NCBI GenBank assembly: GCA_021776135.1
Contig: JAJFGL010000068.1
Coordinates: 1 to 64,000, forward strand
DNA length: 64,000 nt
Direction: 5' to 3'
DNA from: Kiloniellaceae bacterium
Lineage (GTDB): Bacteria; Pseudomonadota; Alphaproteobacteria; Kiloniellales; J153
The notes under the pieces were generated by a model. The model was not told the DNA's origin. It saw only the letters and a program-made list of their open reading frames with translations, and did no database searches. This document shows positions 8,797 to 17,977 of this stretch, piece by piece. Made by a program: the position numbers and the translations under genes. Each line of letters opens with the position of its first letter. Position 1 is the first letter of the stretch.

Positions 8797-9684
8797 CTAC
8801 TTCCCCCGGATCATCTTGATGATCGCGGAATAGTCGAGGCCGCCGTTGCCGGCGTTGACGAACATGGTGTAGAGCGCCGCCGCCTCGGCGCCCAGGGGGG
8901 TCGCGGCGCCGGCTTGGGAGGCGGCTTCCTGGGACAGCTTCAAATCCTTGTGCATCATGGCGGCGGCGAAGCCGGGCTTGTAGTCCCGGTTGGCGGCCGA
9001 AGCCTCGACAATCCCCGGCACCGGCAGGTGGTTGAGCATGGCCCAGCAGGAACCGGACGCCTTTGAGCTGATATCGAACAGCTTTTGCTGTTCCAGACCC
9101 AGCTTCTCGGCCAGGGTGAAGGCCTCGGAAATGCCGATCATGGTGATGCCCAGGATCATGTTGTTGCAGACCTTGGCGGCCTGACCGTTGCCCGGCCCGC
9201 CGGCGTGGACGATGGTCTTGCCCATGACCTCGAACAGCGGTTTGCCGCGCGCGAAGGCCTTGTCGCTGCCTCCCACCATGAAGGTCAGGGTGCCCGCCTC
9301 CGCGCCCGCGACCCCGCCGGAGACGGGACCGTCGAGCATGTCGAGCCCAGCCGCGCGCGCGGCCTCCTCCACCGCCCGGGCGCTGGTCACGTCGATGGTC
9401 GAGCAGTCGATAAGCAAGGCGCCCTTGCGGGCCTTGGCGATGAGACCGTCCGGGCCGGTATAAACCGCCCGTACATGCTGCCCGGCCGGCAGCATGGAAA
9501 TCACGACATCGGCGCCCTCGGCCGCCCCGGCGGCGCTGCCGGAGACCGCGACGCCATTTTCCCTGGCCGCCGCGATGGCTTCCGGCGCCAGGTCGAAGCC
9601 GGTCACCTTGTGCCCGCCCTTGACCAGGTTGCAGGCCATGGGCCCACCCATATTACCCAATCCAATGAAACAGATATCGGTCAT
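8797..9684 (-). CDS. mmsB: 3-hydroxyisobutyrate dehydrogenase
   Basis: NAD-dependent oxidation of 3-hydroxyisobutyrate to methylmalonate semialdehyde, the penultimate step of valine breakdown. The 295-residue protein has the N-terminal Rossmann motif FIGLGNMGGPMA, the substrate-binding DGPVSGGVAGAEAGTL and the catalytic lysine in GPGNGQAAKVCNN, as expected for beta-hydroxyacid dehydrogenases. The ATG at 9684 is preferred over one at 9717. It is the last gene of a three-gene operon with 3-hydroxyisobutyryl-CoA hydrolase (10-bp gap) and an acyl-CoA dehydrogenase. The next enzyme (MmsA) is not in the window. Confidence 0.95.
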   Translation of the reverse strand: MTDICFIGLGNMGGPMACNLVKGGHKVTGFDLAPEAIAAARENGVAVSGSAAGAAEGADVVISMLPAGQHVRAVYTGPDGLIAKARKGALLIDCSTIDVTSARAVEEAARAAGLDMLDGPVSGGVAGAEAGTLTFMVGGSDKAFARGKPLFEVMGKTIVHAGGPGNGQAAKVCNNMILGITMIGISEAFTLAEKLGLEQQKLFDISSKASGSCWAMLNHLPVPGIVEASAANRDYKPGFAAAMMHKDLKLSQEAASQAGAATPLGAEAAALYTMFVNAGNGGLDYSAIIKMIRGK

Positions 9685-9694
9685 AGTAGACTCC

Positions 9695-10738
9695 TTAGTC
9701 GAAACTGAGTTCGCCATCGCCCAGGGGCGCGAAGTGCGCCTCGACCATGGCCGCCGTCACCCCTTCCAGCGTGACCGGGTTCCAGGCCGGGGCGTTGTCT
9801 TTGTCAACCAGCAAGGCGCGGATACCCTCGTAGGAATCGGTCCCGGCCAGGCAGGCCTGGGACAAGCGGTATTCGGCCACCATGGCGGCGTCGAAGTCCA
9901 GGGCGGCGGCTCGGCGTATGGCCTCGAGCGCGATCTTGAGGCTGGTTGGGGAGCAGCGCTTGGTCATGATCTCCAGGGTCTTGGCCGCCCACTCGCCGGG
10001 TTCGGCCGCCAGGGCCGCGAAAATAGCCTCCACGCTGTCCTTGGTGAAACAGCGCGCGATCGCGGGACCATGCTCGGCCAGGGGCGCCGGACCGGGATCC
10101 TCGGAAAACCCGCGCACCGCGGCGTCCATATCCCCGGCCTCGGCCAGGGCCGCTTCCAAGTCGTCCAGCCGGGCGCTGGGGACATAATGGGTGGCGAAAC
10201 CTGCGTGCAGGGCGTCGGCGGCCTTCATGCGCGTGCCGCTCAAGCCCAGGCAGATACCCAGGCCGTCCGCCACCCGCGACAGAACATATGTGCTGCCGAC
10301 ATCGGGAAAGAAGCCGATGGACGTTTCCGGCATGGCGGCCAGGGTCCGTTCGGTCGCGATACGGTGGCTGCCGTGAAGTGAAATACCCACACCGCCGCCC
10401 ATGACGATGCCGTCCAGCAGCGCGATATGGGGCTTGGGAAAGCGCTTGAGCCGCCGGTTCATGCGGTATTCGGCTTGAAAGAACTCGGCGGTCAGGGACT
10501 CGCCGTTCATGCCCGCCCGCCAGATCTCGCGCACATCGCCGCCGGCGCAAAAGGCGCGATCGCCCGCGCCCTTGATGACCACCCCACGCACGGACTCGTC
10601 CGCCGCCCAGGTGGCGAGTTGCCGGTCGTAGGCCAAGCACATCTCCAGCGTCAGCGAATTAAGCGCCTTGGCCCGATTCAGGGTCGCAATGCCCAAGCCG
10701 CCTTTGCGCTCGAAGATGATTTCACCGGTTTCGCTCAT
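9695..10738 (-). CDS. 3-hydroxyisobutyryl-CoA hydrolase
   Basis: Crotonase-fold enzyme that hydrolyses 3-hydroxyisobutyryl-CoA in valine breakdown. The 347-residue length and C-terminal extension fit the HIBCH type rather than a 260-residue enoyl-CoA hydratase. Motifs include the oxyanion-hole segments [11 protein letters not shown] and [12 protein letters not shown], and the catalytic Glu/Asp region [18 protein letters not shown]. The start overlaps the stop of the upstream acyl-CoA dehydrogenase gene (ATGA), and mmsB follows after 10 bp, so context and sequence agree. A general enoyl-CoA hydratase annotation is the alternative, but the FPDVG segment argues for HIBCH. Confidence 0.92.
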   Translation of the reverse strand: MSETGEIIFERKGGLGIATLNRAKALNSLTLEMCLAYDRQLATWAADESVRGVVIKGAGDRAFCAGGDVREIWRAGMNGESLTAEFFQAEYRMNRRLKRFPKPHIALLDGIVMGGGVGISLHGSHRIATERTLAAMPETSIGFFPDVGSTYVLSRVADGLGICLGLSGTRMKAADALHAGFATHYVPSARLDDLEAALAEAGDMDAAVRGFSEDPGPAPLAEHGPAIARCFTKDSVEAIFAALAAEPGEWAAKTLEIMTKRCSPTSLKIALEAIRRAAALDFDAAMVAEYRLSQACLAGTDSYEGIRALLVDKDNAPAWNPVTLEGVTAAMVEAHFAPLGDGELSFD

Positions 10739-11874
10739 GAGCCGAGCAGCTTTCTGGCAATGATGACGCGCATGATTTCGTTGGTGCCTTCCAATATTTG
10801 ATGAACGCGCAGGTCGCGCAGGATTCGTTCCACGGGATAGTCGCGTATGTAGCCGTAACCGCCCAGGAGTTGCAGGGCCTCGTTGCAGATGCGAAAGCCC
10901 GCGTCGGTGGCGAAGCGCTTGGCCATGGCGCAGTGCATGACCGCATCTTCGCCACCCCGGTCGAGGGCGTCGGCGGCCCGGTGCAGCATCAGGCGCGCGG
11001 CCTCCAATTCGGTCGCCATATCGGCGAACTTGAACTGCAAGCCCTGAAACGCGGCCAGTTTTTTGCCGAATTGCTTACGGGTTTGCATGTGATCGCGCGC
11101 CACCTCCAGGCAGGCGCGGGCGCCGCCGAGGGAACAGGCGGCGATGTTCAGACGCCCGCCGTCCAGGCCCATCATGGCGATCTTGAAGCCATCGCCCTCG
11201 GCCCCCAAAAGATTGGCGGCGGGCACCCGGGCGTTTTCGAAGATGACCATGGCGGTCGGCTGGGAGTTCCAGCCCAGCTTTTTTTCTTGGGCGCCGAAGG
11301 ATAATCCCGGCGTGTCCTTGGGCACCGCCAGGGCCGAGATACCCTTGGCCCCAGCCGCGCCGGTGCGGCACATGACCACATAGATGTCGCTGCGCCCGCC
11401 GCCGGAGATAAAGGCCTTGGTGCCGTTCAGGACGTAATCCCCGCCCTCGCGCTCAGCCTTGGTTTTCAGCCCGGCGGCGTCGGAACCGGAGTCCGGCTCG
11501 GTCAGGCAATAGCTGGCGAAGTGTTCCATGCTTGTCAGCTTGGGCAGGAAAGCGCGGCGCTGTTCGCCGGTGCCGAAGCGGTCGATCATCCAGGACGACA
11601 TGTTGTGGATCGAGATATAGGCGGCGGTCGAGGGACAGGCGGCGGCCAGCTCCTCGAAAATAATGGCCGCGTCCAAACGGGTCAGCCCGGAGCCGCCGAC
11701 ATCCTCGCGCACATAAATCCCGGCGAAGCCCAGGGCCGCCGCCGCGCGCAGGGCGTTTTCGGGAAACACCTTGTCTTCGTCCCAGGCGGCGGCGTGGGGC
11801 GCCATCTCGCCGGCGGCGAAATCGCGCGCCGCGCTCTGAAACGCCCGCTGATCTTGGGAAAGCTGGAAATCCAT
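10735..11874 (-). CDS. Acyl-CoA dehydrogenase, probable isobutyryl-CoA dehydrogenase
   Basis: FAD-dependent dehydrogenase of 379 residues. It has the usual three-domain layout: [18 protein letters not shown] and [10 protein letters not shown] in the middle domain, then [22 protein letters not shown] and the C-terminal [20 protein letters not shown] with the catalytic glutamate. It is the first gene of an operon with 3-hydroxyisobutyryl-CoA hydrolase (4-bp overlap) and 3-hydroxyisobutyrate dehydrogenase, so isobutyryl-CoA is the likely substrate (ACAD8-like). A short or branched-chain acyl-CoA substrate of another type remains possible from sequence alone. No separate enoyl-CoA hydratase gene is seen in the operon; a housekeeping enzyme would have to do that step. 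Confidence 0.92.
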   Translation of the reverse strand: MDFQLSQDQRAFQSAARDFAAGEMAPHAAAWDEDKVFPENALRAAAALGFAGIYVREDVGGSGLTRLDAAIIFEELAAACPSTAAYISIHNMSSWMIDRFGTGEQRRAFLPKLTSMEHFASYCLTEPDSGSDAAGLKTKAEREGGDYVLNGTKAFISGGGRSDIYVVMCRTGAAGAKGISALAVPKDTPGLSFGAQEKKLGWNSQPTAMVIFENARVPAANLLGAEGDGFKIAMMGLDGGRLNIAACSLGGARACLEVARDHMQTRKQFGKKLAAFQGLQFKFADMATELEAARLMLHRAADALDRGGEDAVMHCAMAKRFATDAGFRICNEALQLLGGYGYIRDYPVERILRDLRVHQILEGTNEIMRVIIARKLLGS

Positions 11875-11906
11875 TGCCGGTAATTTTAGGCCCGGCTAAC
11901 CCTCTG

Positions 11907-12605
11907 TCAAACGAGTAAGCTGGACAGATGTGATTCATTAGCCTCGATGAAGGTCCTTAAACGGTCCGGATAGTCCGCCGCGACGGCCGAGCGGACGGAA
12001 GGACGCTGGGAAAGCTCTTTGCGCCATTCCAGCGTCTTCGGCTTGCCGGTGAAAATGCCAAAGTCGGCGATCTCGTCGAAGACATCGAAGTAGCGAAAGA
12101 CGGGCCCGAAAACGGCATCTACCAAGCTGAAGCGCGCGCCCGCAAACCAAGGTCCCTCGCCCAACTCCGATTCCACGCGGGCAAACTTTTCACCCAGCCT
12201 TTGCGCTTTCGCTGTTAGGGCCACCTCGTCGAGGGCGGAGTAGAAGCTACCTATATCGCTCAGCATGCTGGAGCCGAACTCGATCCAGGCGCGATGACGG
12301 GCGCGTGCCACGGGGTCGGCGGGATGGAGTGGACGGGGATGCGTGTCTTCCAGGTATTCCAGGATCGCAACCGACTCGAAAAGGACGGTTTCATCCTCGC
12401 CTGGCAAACGCACCCGCAACAGCGGCACCTTGCCAAGCGGGCTTATGGCCTTGAACCAGTCCGGCTTGTTCGAAAGGTCAACATCGATACGCTCGAATGC
12501 CACAGCCTTTTCGGTCAGAGCAATCGACGCCCGCTGCACATAAGGGCACATAGGGTGGCTGACCAAGATTGGTGCGGCTCCAGCCCCATTTCCATTCGAT
12601 GCCAT
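11907..12605 (-). CDS. Glutathione S-transferase family protein
   Basis: Thioredoxin-fold N-terminal domain plus helical C-terminal domain, 232 residues. The putative active-site segment SHPMCPYVQRA contains a CPY motif like omega/DHAR-type enzymes, which use a cysteine rather than tyrosine or serine. The cis-proline region (GKVPLLRV) and ESVAILEYLED for glutathione binding are present. It is divergent from a MarR-type regulator gene that probably controls it. A good Shine-Dalgarno AAGGAAA lies about nine bases before the ATG. The substrate is unknown; electrophile detoxification is an inference from the regulator pairing. Confidence 0.9.
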   Translation of the reverse strand: MASNGNGAGAAPILVSHPMCPYVQRASIALTEKAVAFERIDVDLSNKPDWFKAISPLGKVPLLRVRLPGEDETVLFESVAILEYLEDTHPRPLHPADPVARARHRAWIEFGSSMLSDIGSFYSALDEVALTAKAQRLGEKFARVESELGEGPWFAGARFSLVDAVFGPVFRYFDVFDEIADFGIFTGKPKTLEWRKELSQRPSVRSAVAADYPDRLRTFIEANESHLSSLLV

Positions 12606-12643
12606 GCTCGGGTTTCCTTTTGTACTATCATCCTTTATCTCAA

Positions 12644-12672
12644 ATATATATGCGCCTGCATCTAATTGTCAA
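12644..12672 (-). promoter_or_regulatory. Predicted sigma-70 promoter of the GST gene
   Basis: On the minus strand, a consensus TTGACA (12672-12667) is separated by exactly 17 bases from ATATAT/TATATA (around 12649-12644). The transcript would carry a leader of roughly 30 bases with AAGGAAA as ribosome site. This is the best sigma-70 match seen in the window, and it lies next to the palindrome at 12679-12688. Confidence 0.7.
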
Positions 12673-12678
12673 GCTTGA

Positions 12679-12688
12679 TGCATATGCA
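12679..12688. promoter_or_regulatory. Palindrome TGCATATGCA, candidate MarR operator
   Basis: A perfect 10-bp palindrome immediately upstream of the GST -35 box and overlapping the first possible start of the MarR gene. GCATC (12658-12662) and GATGC (12677-12681) make a wider inverted repeat around it. MarR proteins commonly bind such symmetrical A+T-rich sites in the gap between their own gene and a divergent target; this assignment is inference. Confidence 0.45.
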
Positions 12689-13149
12689 TGTACCGGATAA
12701 ACTCCGGTATGGGACACCGCCCGCCGGTTCGAATGCTTAGCGCCTGGGTGCGTCTCCAACGCGTCAGCCAGCGCGTATTATCGGCTGTCGAATCCGACCT
12801 GAAGGCGGCGGGTTACCCGCCGCTCGCTTGGTACGATGTGCTACTGCAACTCAAAGGCGCGGGAGCGGACGGGTTGCGGCCGCTCGCGTTACAATCGGAA
12901 ATGCTGCTTAAGCAGTACAACCTTTCGCGCCTCCTCGACCGCATGGAGGGGGAAAGATACCTTGAGCGCCAACCCTGTCCCGAGGATGGGCGTGGTCAAA
13001 TCGTAGTCATCACACCAGACGGCCAGCGCCTCCTGACGCGCATGTGGCCCGCCTACGAGGCAGCTATCCAGCGGCAGTTTGCGGCGCAACTTACCGCCGA
13101 AGAAACCGCACAACTTGCCCGTTTACTCGCTAAGCTCTTACCGCGCTAA
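12688..13149 (+). CDS. MarR-family transcriptional regulator
   Basis: Winged-helix protein of up to 153 residues. Segments typical of the family: LAWYDVLLQLKGAG, the recognition-helix region SEMLLKQYNLSRLLDRMEGERYL, and the wing CPEDGRGQIVVITPDGQRLLTRMWP. The ATG at 12688 gives the full length, but it overlaps the palindrome and has no clear ribosome site; ATG at 12709 or 12733 could be the true start. It is divergent from a glutathione S-transferase gene, a common arrangement for regulators that respond to electrophiles or phenolic compounds. The ligand is unknown. Confidence 0.87.
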   Translation: MYRINSGMGHRPPVRMLSAWVRLQRVSQRVLSAVESDLKAAGYPPLAWYDVLLQLKGAGADGLRPLALQSEMLLKQYNLSRLLDRMEGERYLERQPCPEDGRGQIVVITPDGQRLLTRMWPAYEAAIQRQFAAQLTAEETAQLARLLAKLLPR

Positions 13150-13226
13150 AACTTTCTTCAACGCGTAAGCTCCCCCAGTTGCCCCTCTCCGCCTCCCGTG
13201 CCAAGATCGTTGCTTGGATATGGACC

Positions 13227-13246
13227 CGTTGGGACCTGACCCAACG
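13227..13246. promoter_or_regulatory. Hairpin upstream of acoA
   Basis: CGTTGGG (13227-13233) and CCCAACG (13240-13246) form a perfect 7-bp stem with a 6-base loop, about 60 bp before the acoA start and 80 bp after the MarR stop. No T-run follows on either strand, so it is not a clear terminator; it may be an operator. The role is unassigned. Confidence 0.4.
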
Positions 13247-13308
13247 CAAATCACGCTGTCGACGGCCAACGGTTCCGGTCCCAACCCGAATTTCAAGGGA
13301 GGCGACCC

Positions 13309-14274
13309 GTGCAACTCAGCCGTGAAGACTTACTCAAGGCCTACCGCGACATGCGCACGATCCGCGAGTTCGAGGACCGCGTGCACGACGAATTCGCCAA
13401 GGGCGGCATCCCCGGTTTCGTCCATCTCTACGCCGGCGAGGAGGCCTCGGGCGTCGGGGTGTGCATGAACCTGGACGACCGCGACAAGATCGCCAGCACC
13501 CACCGCGGCCACGGCCATTGCATCGCCAAGGGCTGCGACGCCAAGGGCATGATGAAGGAAATCTACGGCAAGCGCGACGGCCTGTGCGGCGGCAAGGGCG
13601 GTTCCATGCACATCGCCGATTTGTCGCGCGGCATGATGGGCGCCAACGGCATCGTCGGCGGCGGCCCGCCCTTGGTGTGCGGCGCGGCCCTGTCCGCCCA
13701 GACCCTGAAGACCGGCGGCGTCGCGGTCGCCTTCGTCGGCGACGGCGGTTCGAACCAGGGCACGACCCTGGAATCCTACAACCTGGCGCGGGTCTGGAAC
13801 CTGCCGGTCGTGTTCGTGGTCGAGGACAACGGCTACGCCGAGACCACGGCCAGCGCCTGGTCCGTGGGCGGCAGCCAGAAAAAGCGCGCCGAAGCCTTCG
13901 GCATGCCGGGCCTGGAGGTTGACGGTCACGACTTCTTCGCGGTCTACGAAGCCGCGCGTCAGGCCACTGAGTGGGCCCGTGGCGGCGACGGGCCGAGCTT
14001 GATCCACGTCAAACTCGACCGCCACTACGGTCATTTCGAGGGCGACGCCATGACCTACCGGGCCGAGGGCGAGGTTGAGAAACTGCGCGCCGAAAGCGAT
14101 GCGCTCAATATCTTCCGCGCCAAGGTCTGTCAGGCGCATTTGTTGGAGGCCAACCAGCTCGACGAGATCGACGCGGAGGTCAAGACGCTGATCGACGAAG
14201 CGGTCGCCGAATCGGAGGCCGCGCCGCCGCCGGGCGAGAAAGACTTGCTCACCGACGTTTACGTCTCGTACTGA
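13309..14274 (+). CDS. acoA: Acetoin/2-oxoacid dehydrogenase E1 component, alpha subunit
   Basis: Thiamine-diphosphate subunit of a 2-oxoacid-type dehydrogenase complex. The 321-residue length and the segment HRGHGHCIAKGCD, then GKGGSMHIADLSRGMMGANGIVGGG, match the AcoA/PDHA family. The ThDP motif runs GDGGSNQGTTLESYNLARVW to VVEDNGYAE. The GTG start at 13309 follows GGGAGGC. It is joined to acoB (14-bp gap) and to a lipoyl alpha/beta-hydrolase gene of the AcoC type, which points to acetoin rather than pyruvate. No acoR, acoX or E3 gene is visible, so E3 would be shared with other complexes. Confidence 0.9.
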   Translation: MQLSREDLLKAYRDMRTIREFEDRVHDEFAKGGIPGFVHLYAGEEASGVGVCMNLDDRDKIASTHRGHGHCIAKGCDAKGMMKEIYGKRDGLCGGKGGSMHIADLSRGMMGANGIVGGGPPLVCGAALSAQTLKTGGVAVAFVGDGGSNQGTTLESYNLARVWNLPVVFVVEDNGYAETTASAWSVGGSQKKRAEAFGMPGLEVDGHDFFAVYEAARQATEWARGGDGPSLIHVKLDRHYGHFEGDAMTYRAEGEVEKLRAESDALNIFRAKVCQAHLLEANQLDEIDAEVKTLIDEAVAESEAAPPPGEKDLLTDVYVSY

Positions 14275-14288
14275 GAGGGCCAGAGATC

Positions 14289-15296
14289 ATGTCTAAAAAG
14301 TCTTTCCGTCAAGCGATCAACGAGGCCCTGGCGCAAGAGATGCGCCGCGATCCCACGGTCATCGTCATGGGCGAGGACAACGCCGGCGGCATGGGCGCGC
14401 CGGGCGAGGACGACGCCTGGGGCGGCGTGCTCGGCGTCACCAAGGGCTTGATGCCCGAGTTCGGGCGCGAGCGGGTGCTCGACACCCCGATTAGCGAAAG
14501 CGCCTTCATCGGCGCCGCCGTCGGCGCCGCCGCCACCGGCCTGCGCCCGGTCGCGGAACTCATGTTCGTCGATTTCCTGGGCGTCTGCTTCGATCAGATC
14601 TTCAACCAGGCGGGGAAGTTCAAATACATGTTCGGCGGCAAGGCGGTCACGCCCGTGGTGATACGCACCATGTACGGCGCCGGTTTCCGCGCCGCCAGTC
14701 AGCACAGCCAATGCCTCTATCCGATCTTCACCCATATTCCGGGTTTGAAGGTCGTCATCCCCTCCTCGCCCTACGAGGCCAAGGGCCTGATGATCCAGGC
14801 GATCCGCGACGACGATCCGGTGATCTTCCTGGAACACAAGGTGATGTACGACGACGAGGAAGAAGTCCCCGACGAGCCCTATACCATCCCCTTCGGCGAG
14901 GCCAACCTGACCCGCGAGGGCGAGGACGTAACCATCGTCGCCTTCGGGCGCATGGTGAATTTTTCGAACGAGGTCGCCGACAAGCTGGCCAAGGATGGCA
15001 TATCCTGCACGGTGGTCGATCCGCGCACGACCTCGCCGCTCGACACGGATACCATCCTGGAGTGCGTTGAGGAAACCGGGCGTCTGGTCGTGGTCGACGA
15101 GGCCTCTCCGCGCTGCAACATGGCGACCGATATCTCGGCCCTGGTGGCCCAGGAAGCCTTCGGCGCGCTCAAGGCGCCGATCAAGATGGTGACCCCGCCC
15201 CACACCCCGGTCCCCTTCTCGCCCCAGCTCGAGGATCTCTACATCCCGAGCCCGGAGAAGATCGAGGCGGCGGTGCGCGCGGTCGCCGGCGAATAG
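14289..15296 (+). CDS. acoB: Acetoin/2-oxoacid dehydrogenase E1 component, beta subunit
   Basis: Partner of the alpha subunit in the E1 heterotetramer. The 335-residue protein opens with SFRQAINEALAQEMRRDPTV and has MGEDNAGGMGAPGEDDAWGG, the cofactor-contact region DTPISESAFIGAAVGAA and the C-terminal transketolase-like domain (VVVDEASPRCNMATDIS). Length and motifs fit AcoB/PdhB. It is followed after 162 bp by acoC; that gap contains a two-hairpin repeat, which is unusual inside an operon and may lower expression of the downstream gene. Confidence 0.92.
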   Translation: MSKKSFRQAINEALAQEMRRDPTVIVMGEDNAGGMGAPGEDDAWGGVLGVTKGLMPEFGRERVLDTPISESAFIGAAVGAAATGLRPVAELMFVDFLGVCFDQIFNQAGKFKYMFGGKAVTPVVIRTMYGAGFRAASQHSQCLYPIFTHIPGLKVVIPSSPYEAKGLMIQAIRDDDPVIFLEHKVMYDDEEEVPDEPYTIPFGEANLTREGEDVTIVAFGRMVNFSNEVADKLAKDGISCTVVDPRTTSPLDTDTILECVEETGRLVVVDEASPRCNMATDISALVAQEAFGALKAPIKMVTPPHTPVPFSPQLEDLYIPSPEKIEAAVRAVAGE

Positions 15297-15334
15297 GGTT
15301 GGACGTATCAGATGACTTCCAATATCCCCAGTTT

Positions 15335-15426
15335 GTCATCGCCGGGCTTGACCCGGCGATCCATCTTCGGATCGAGCGCAAGTGTACGGTAGCGCGATGG
15401 ATGCCCGGATCAAGTCCGGGCATGAC
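15335..15426. repeat. Two-hairpin palindromic repeat, copy B (inside the aco operon)
   Basis: Left arm from 15335 (GTCAT, stem CGCCGGG, loop CTTGA) and right arm to 15426 (stem GCCCGG, loop with TCAAG, ending ATGAC). The two arms have different stem sequences, but each is self-complementary. It fills most of the acoB-acoC gap. Structure clear; effect on expression inferred only. Confidence 0.9.
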
Positions 15427-15458
15427 AAGAAAAGTGCCGCAGTCAGGACGCTAGGCCA

Positions 15459-16586
15459 ATGACGAATATTCACCCCATCGTCATGCCCAAGTGGGGCCTG
15501 GCCATGGCCGAGGGCACGGTGGTCGAGTGGCACACCGGCGAGGGCGGCGAGGTCGCAAAGGGCGGCGACCTGCTCGATATCGAGACCACCAAGATCACCA
15601 ATGCGGTCGAATCCGCCCACAACGGCCTGCTGCGCCGTCAGGTCGCGGCCGAGGGCGCGACCCTGCCGGTCGGCGCGCTGCTCGCCGTCATGGCGGAACC
15701 GGAAGTATCGGAGGCGGAAATCGATGCCTTCATCGCCGCGTTCAACGAGACCTTCGAGGCCGAAGCGGCGGCGGCGGAGGAAGCCGGAACCGGCGATCCG
15801 GAACCGGAAACCATCGACGCGGACGGCACCGCCATCAACCTCTTGCGCATGGGCGACTCAGAAGGTCCGCCCATCGTGCTGATCCACGGCTTCGGGGGCG
15901 ACTTGAACAACTGGATGTTCAATCAGCCCATGCTGGCCGAACGCCACCGGGTCTATGCCCTCGACCTGCCGGGCCATGGCCGCTCCGCCAAGGACGTGGG
16001 CGCCGGCGACCTGGCCAGCCTGAGTGCCACCCTTTTGTCCACGCTCGATGCCTTGGAGATCGAGTCCGCGCATCTCGCCGGGCACTCCCTGGGCGGTGCC
16101 ATCGCCCTGCAAGCGGCCCTGGACCGGCCCGAACAAGTCGCCAGCCTGACCCTGGTCGCCTCGGCCGGCCTGGGCCCCGACATCGACATGGACTACATCG
16201 AGGGCTTCGTGCGCGCGGGCCGACGCAAGGAAATGAAGCAAGTGCTGCAAGCCCTCTTCGCCGATCCGGGCTTGGTCAGCCGCGACATGGTGGAGGAACT
16301 GCTCAAATACAAACGCCTGGACGGCGTCGAGCGGGCGCTGACCGCCATCGCCGGAACCGTCTTCGCCGAAGGCCGCCAAGCCAACGTGCTCGGCCACCGT
16401 CTGCATGAGCTCGACACACCAGCCCAAGTCATCTGGGGCGCCGAGGATCGCATCATCCCGGCCGCCCACGCCAAGGAAACCCCAGCCACGGTCAAGGCTC
16501 ATATCCTGGAAGGTGCCGGCCACATGGTCCACATGGAAAAAGCCGGCGAGGTGAATGCCCTGATCGAGGAGATCGTGGCGCGTTAG
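15459..16586 (+). CDS. acoC: Acetoin dehydrogenase E2 component: lipoyl domain fused to alpha/beta hydrolase
   Basis: Acetyl-transfer subunit of the AcoC type, 375 residues. Residues 1-80 are a lipoyl domain with the modified lysine at Lys45 (DIETTKITNAVES). After an acidic, alanine-rich linker (about 95-115), an alpha/beta hydrolase domain follows: VLIHGFGGDLNNW, nucleophile elbow LAGHSLGGAIALQ, acid WGAEDRIIP and histidine GAGHMVHME. The hydrolase domain replaces the usual E2 catalytic and E1/E3-binding domains, as reported for AcoC proteins of acetoin complexes. Together with acoA and acoB this supports acetoin cleavage to acetyl-CoA and acetaldehyde. Confidence 0.92.
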   Translation: MTNIHPIVMPKWGLAMAEGTVVEWHTGEGGEVAKGGDLLDIETTKITNAVESAHNGLLRRQVAAEGATLPVGALLAVMAEPEVSEAEIDAFIAAFNETFEAEAAAAEEAGTGDPEPETIDADGTAINLLRMGDSEGPPIVLIHGFGGDLNNWMFNQPMLAERHRVYALDLPGHGRSAKDVGAGDLASLSATLLSTLDALEIESAHLAGHSLGGAIALQAALDRPEQVASLTLVASAGLGPDIDMDYIEGFVRAGRRKEMKQVLQALFADPGLVSRDMVEELLKYKRLDGVERALTAIAGTVFAEGRQANVLGHRLHELDTPAQVIWGAEDRIIPAAHAKETPATVKAHILEGAGHMVHMEKAGEVNALIEEIVAR

Positions 16587-16731
16587 ACAGGCCGCCCCGG
16601 GGGCTCATCGGTCCCGCGGGCGAAACAAAGTCCCTACCGGGGGACGCCTGTATGCTACGATCGCGATAACCATGGCATTAGTCCGGGTATTTCGCTCAAG
16701 CGACCCGGGGATGTAACTTGAAGGCGAGGCG

Positions 16732-17976
16732 ATGGACGGCCGAACCGATTCGAATCCCGATGACGAGGGGATCGCCAATCCCCAGCCGATCGAGGAGCCG
16801 AGGCGCGCCCACGAAGCCCGGGCGGCGGTGCCGGAGCGCGGCAGCGGGCGCAATGACGACCCAATCGTCAACCGCGAGCTCCGGTTGGCGGGGATTCTTT
16901 CCGTCGCTCCCGACGCCATCGTCGCGGTCGGCGACGACGCGAGGATCCGCGTCTTCAACACGGGGGCCGAGAAATTGTTCGGCCACCGCGCCGCGGACAT
17001 CATGGGCCGGCCGTTGGACGAGCTGATCCCCGCCCGCTTCCGGGCGGTGCACGCCGAACACATGGAGCGCTTCCGCGCCGCGCCCGAGCAAAGCCGGACG
17101 ATGAACGAGCGCAGCGAGATCGTCGGCCTGCACGCGGATGGTTCGGAATTCCCCGCCGAGGCTTCGGTATCCAAACTGGAAATGGACGGCGACACCATCC
17201 TGACGGTGATGCTGCATGACGTGACCGTCCGGAAACAGGCCGAGTCCGAACTAATCGCCGCTAAGGAGCAGGCCGAACGGGCCCTCATCCAGGCCGAGAA
17301 GATGGCCGCGATGGGCACGCTAGCCAGCGGCATCGGGCACGAAATCAACAATCCCCTCTACGCCATCTTGGGCGCGGCCGAGGCCATTCGCGACGGCGGC
17401 GACCTGGCGCGCTGCCAGAAGCACGCCCAGGATATCATTGCCTATTGCAAGCACGTCGCGGAGATCATCAAGAGCCTGACCGGCTACGTTCAACCCGCGG
17501 ACAAGCACGGCCTGGAACCGGTCGACGTCAACGCGGCAATCGCCGAAGCCGTCTCGATGGCCCGGCTGTCGCTTCTCGCGGATACCATCGAGATCGACCA
17601 GCGGCTCGGCTCGGTGGCCGCGATTTCCGCCAAGTCCGAGAACATCCAGCAGGCCTTTTTCAATGTCATCCGCAACGGCCTGCAGGCGATGGGCCGCGAG
17701 GGAACACTGGAGATCGAGAGCGTTCGCTTGGGAGACCGGGTGTCGGTGCGGATTTGCGATACCGGCGCGGGAATTGCGTCCGGGGACTTGGCCAAGATCT
17801 ACGATCCGTTCTTCACCACCAAGGGGCCGGACGAGGGCGAGGGCATCGGGCTTTTCGTGGTCCAGCAGATCGTCAAAAAGTACAACGGCACCATCGAATT
17901 CGAGAGCGTTGTGGGCGAAGGGACGGCGTGCACCATCACATTTCCGATCCGAGAACCGATTGGGGAGGCTCCCTGA
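16732..17976 (+). CDS. Soluble PAS-domain histidine kinase (NtrB-like)
   Basis: Cytoplasmic sensor kinase of 414 residues. A hydrophilic N-terminal 50 residues precede a PAS domain (about 50-170; ILSVAPDAIVAVGDDARIRVFNTGAEKLFG). A short helix leads to the dimerisation segment MAAMGTLASGIGHEINNPLYAIL with phospho-acceptor His203. ATPase motifs: N-box AFFNVIRNGLQAM, G1 ICDTGAGI, F-box DPFFTTK, G2 GEGIGLFVVQQI. No membrane segment is seen. It ends one base before the receiver gene. It follows the aco genes by 145 bp on the same strand; a role in acetoin control is only a guess. Confidence 0.9.
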   Translation: MDGRTDSNPDDEGIANPQPIEEPRRAHEARAAVPERGSGRNDDPIVNRELRLAGILSVAPDAIVAVGDDARIRVFNTGAEKLFGHRAADIMGRPLDELIPARFRAVHAEHMERFRAAPEQSRTMNERSEIVGLHADGSEFPAEASVSKLEMDGDTILTVMLHDVTVRKQAESELIAAKEQAERALIQAEKMAAMGTLASGIGHEINNPLYAILGAAEAIRDGGDLARCQKHAQDIIAYCKHVAEIIKSLTGYVQPADKHGLEPVDVNAAIAEAVSMARLSLLADTIEIDQRLGSVAAISAKSENIQQAFFNVIRNGLQAMGREGTLEIESVRLGDRVSVRICDTGAGIASGDLAKIYDPFFTTKGPDEGEGIGLFVVQQIVKKYNGTIEFESVVGEGTACTITFPIREPIGEAP

Positions 17977-17977
17977 C

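Noticed and set aside
14259-15203. Long minus-strand frame opposite acoB
   Set aside because: Antisense shadow; the plus frame has the full AcoB/PdhB motif set.
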